From positions 1-32,833 of IMG/VR virus record IMGVR_UViG_3300021956_000050: a stretch of 32,833 nt of DNA; one strand, written 5' to 3'. Source of the DNA: a virus. Below the pieces are notes generated by a model, which saw only the letters and a list, made by a program, of their open reading frames with translations, did not search any database and was not told the origin of the DNA. Positions 32,561-32,833 of this stretch are shown one piece after another; position 1 is the first letter of the stretch, and the number at the start of each line of letters is the position of its first letter. The translations under genes were made by a program, and so were the position numbers.

Positions 32561-32788
32561 ATGTATAAATTAACAACAAAAACCCAAGAACATGAATTTA
32601 CGGACTTAAAATTAGCAATGGATCACGCCAAGTCACTGAACGAGTTTGTTACTATTGCAGGTAACGGCTTTGAAGTTGTGGGCAGATTCGGAGTCGACTC
32701 TGTGCAGGACGGAAAATGTCCCGATGGAGTTGCATATGATTGGAACAAAGCGAGCCGAATTGGCCGTGTTAAAAAGGAGCGAAAGTAA
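32561..32788 (+). CDS. Small unknown protein, probably early
   Basis: This 75-residue protein is not recognised. A short beta/alpha start (MYKLTTKTQEHEFTDLKLA) leads to a helix (MDHAKSLNEF) and strands (VTIAGNGFEVVGRFGVDS). The tail is basic (WNKASRIGRVKKERK). It could bind nucleic acid or protein through that tail. An upstream ATG at 32495 lies inside the previous gene and before the promoter, so I reject it. Its promoter places the start site on the ATG, with no leader and no ribosome site. Its stop overlaps the next ATG (TAATG), so at least the two genes are co-translated. Confidence 0.55.
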   Translation: MYKLTTKTQEHEFTDLKLAMDHAKSLNEFVTIAGNGFEVVGRFGVDSVQDGKCPDGVAYDWNKASRIGRVKKERK

Positions 32789-32833
32789 TGGCTACTGTAG
32801 CAGGTATTAAGATCAAATCAAAAGCACCCAAGA
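32788..32833 (+). CDS. Start of a further unknown gene (3' truncated by window)
   Basis: The ATG at 32788 overlaps the stop of the preceding gene (TAATG) and has a good ribosome site (AAGGAG, about 10 bases upstream). Only 15 codons are visible (MATVAGIKIKSKAPK), too few to identify. It is the next member of the early plus-strand operon. Confidence 0.6.
   Translation, partial: MATVAGIKIKSKAPK

Noticed and set aside
1-32833. Prophage or plasmid origin
   Set aside because: No integrase, repressor, attachment repeat, replication initiator or bacterial core gene is seen. The head, neck and fibre content is that of a virulent T4-like phage, though the window is only part of the genome.

Overview
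The window is part of the genome of a T4-like contractile-tailed phage (a myovirus). It carries homologues of T4 gp21 (prohead protease), gp22 (scaffold), gp23 (major capsid), gp14 (neck) and gp15 (tail completion), plus about 20 kb of tail-fibre and adhesin genes whose domain style I recognise from aquatic T4-like phages, especially cyanophages. No integrase, tRNA gene, CRISPR array or insertion sequence was seen, so nothing suggests a prophage. The host cannot be fixed. There are no photosynthesis genes here, and an AhpC/AhpD peroxidase pair of the kind found in aerobic heterotrophs argues mildly against a cyanobacterium.

Layout. (1) Positions 1-2908, plus strand: gp21 (5' end cut off), gp22 and gp23, closed by a strong bidirectional terminator. 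(2) Positions 2982-4467, minus strand: a 'moron' island with an ahpC-ahpD operon and a small one-helix membrane protein, each unit with its own promoter and terminator. (3) Positions 4475-25124, plus strand: small virion proteins, then very large Thr/Ser/Gly/Asn-rich fibre proteins of 467, 888, 1205, 595, 1455 and 379 residues. These are built from shuffled repeat modules and end in chaperone-type domains (S74 and Peptidase_G2-like). Three tandem glycine-rich adhesins and a probable fibre-assembly protein follow. (4) Positions 25139-29282, plus strand: a tightly packed cassette of a U32-peptidase-like Fe-S protein, a 2-oxoglutarate/Fe(II) oxygenase, a flavin-dependent tryptophan-type halogenase and a DUF115/MptE-like Rossmann protein. 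(5) Positions 29232-32196, minus strand: a gp14-gp15-Nudix operon with overlapping stop and start codons. (6) Positions 32226-32833, plus strand: small unknown genes, two of them behind consensus sigma-70 promoters.

Regulation. Late transcription appears to use a T4-late-like box (core ATAAATA, often followed by CTA) ahead of the fibre, cassette and gp14 units. Three small genes have sigma-70 promoters (TTGACA/TTGACT, 16-17 bp, TATAAT/TACAAT) whose predicted start sites fall at or within a few bases of the start codon, which implies leaderless or nearly leaderless early mRNAs. The ahpCD promoter carries an OxyR-like ATAG-N7-CTAT element over its weak -35.

Functionally, the virion genes build head, neck and a complex adhesion apparatus. 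The oxidative cassette and the peroxide-detoxifying island are the accessory content most worth study. One inferred link is that flavin halogenases and oxygenases can leak peroxide, which AhpC/AhpD would remove.
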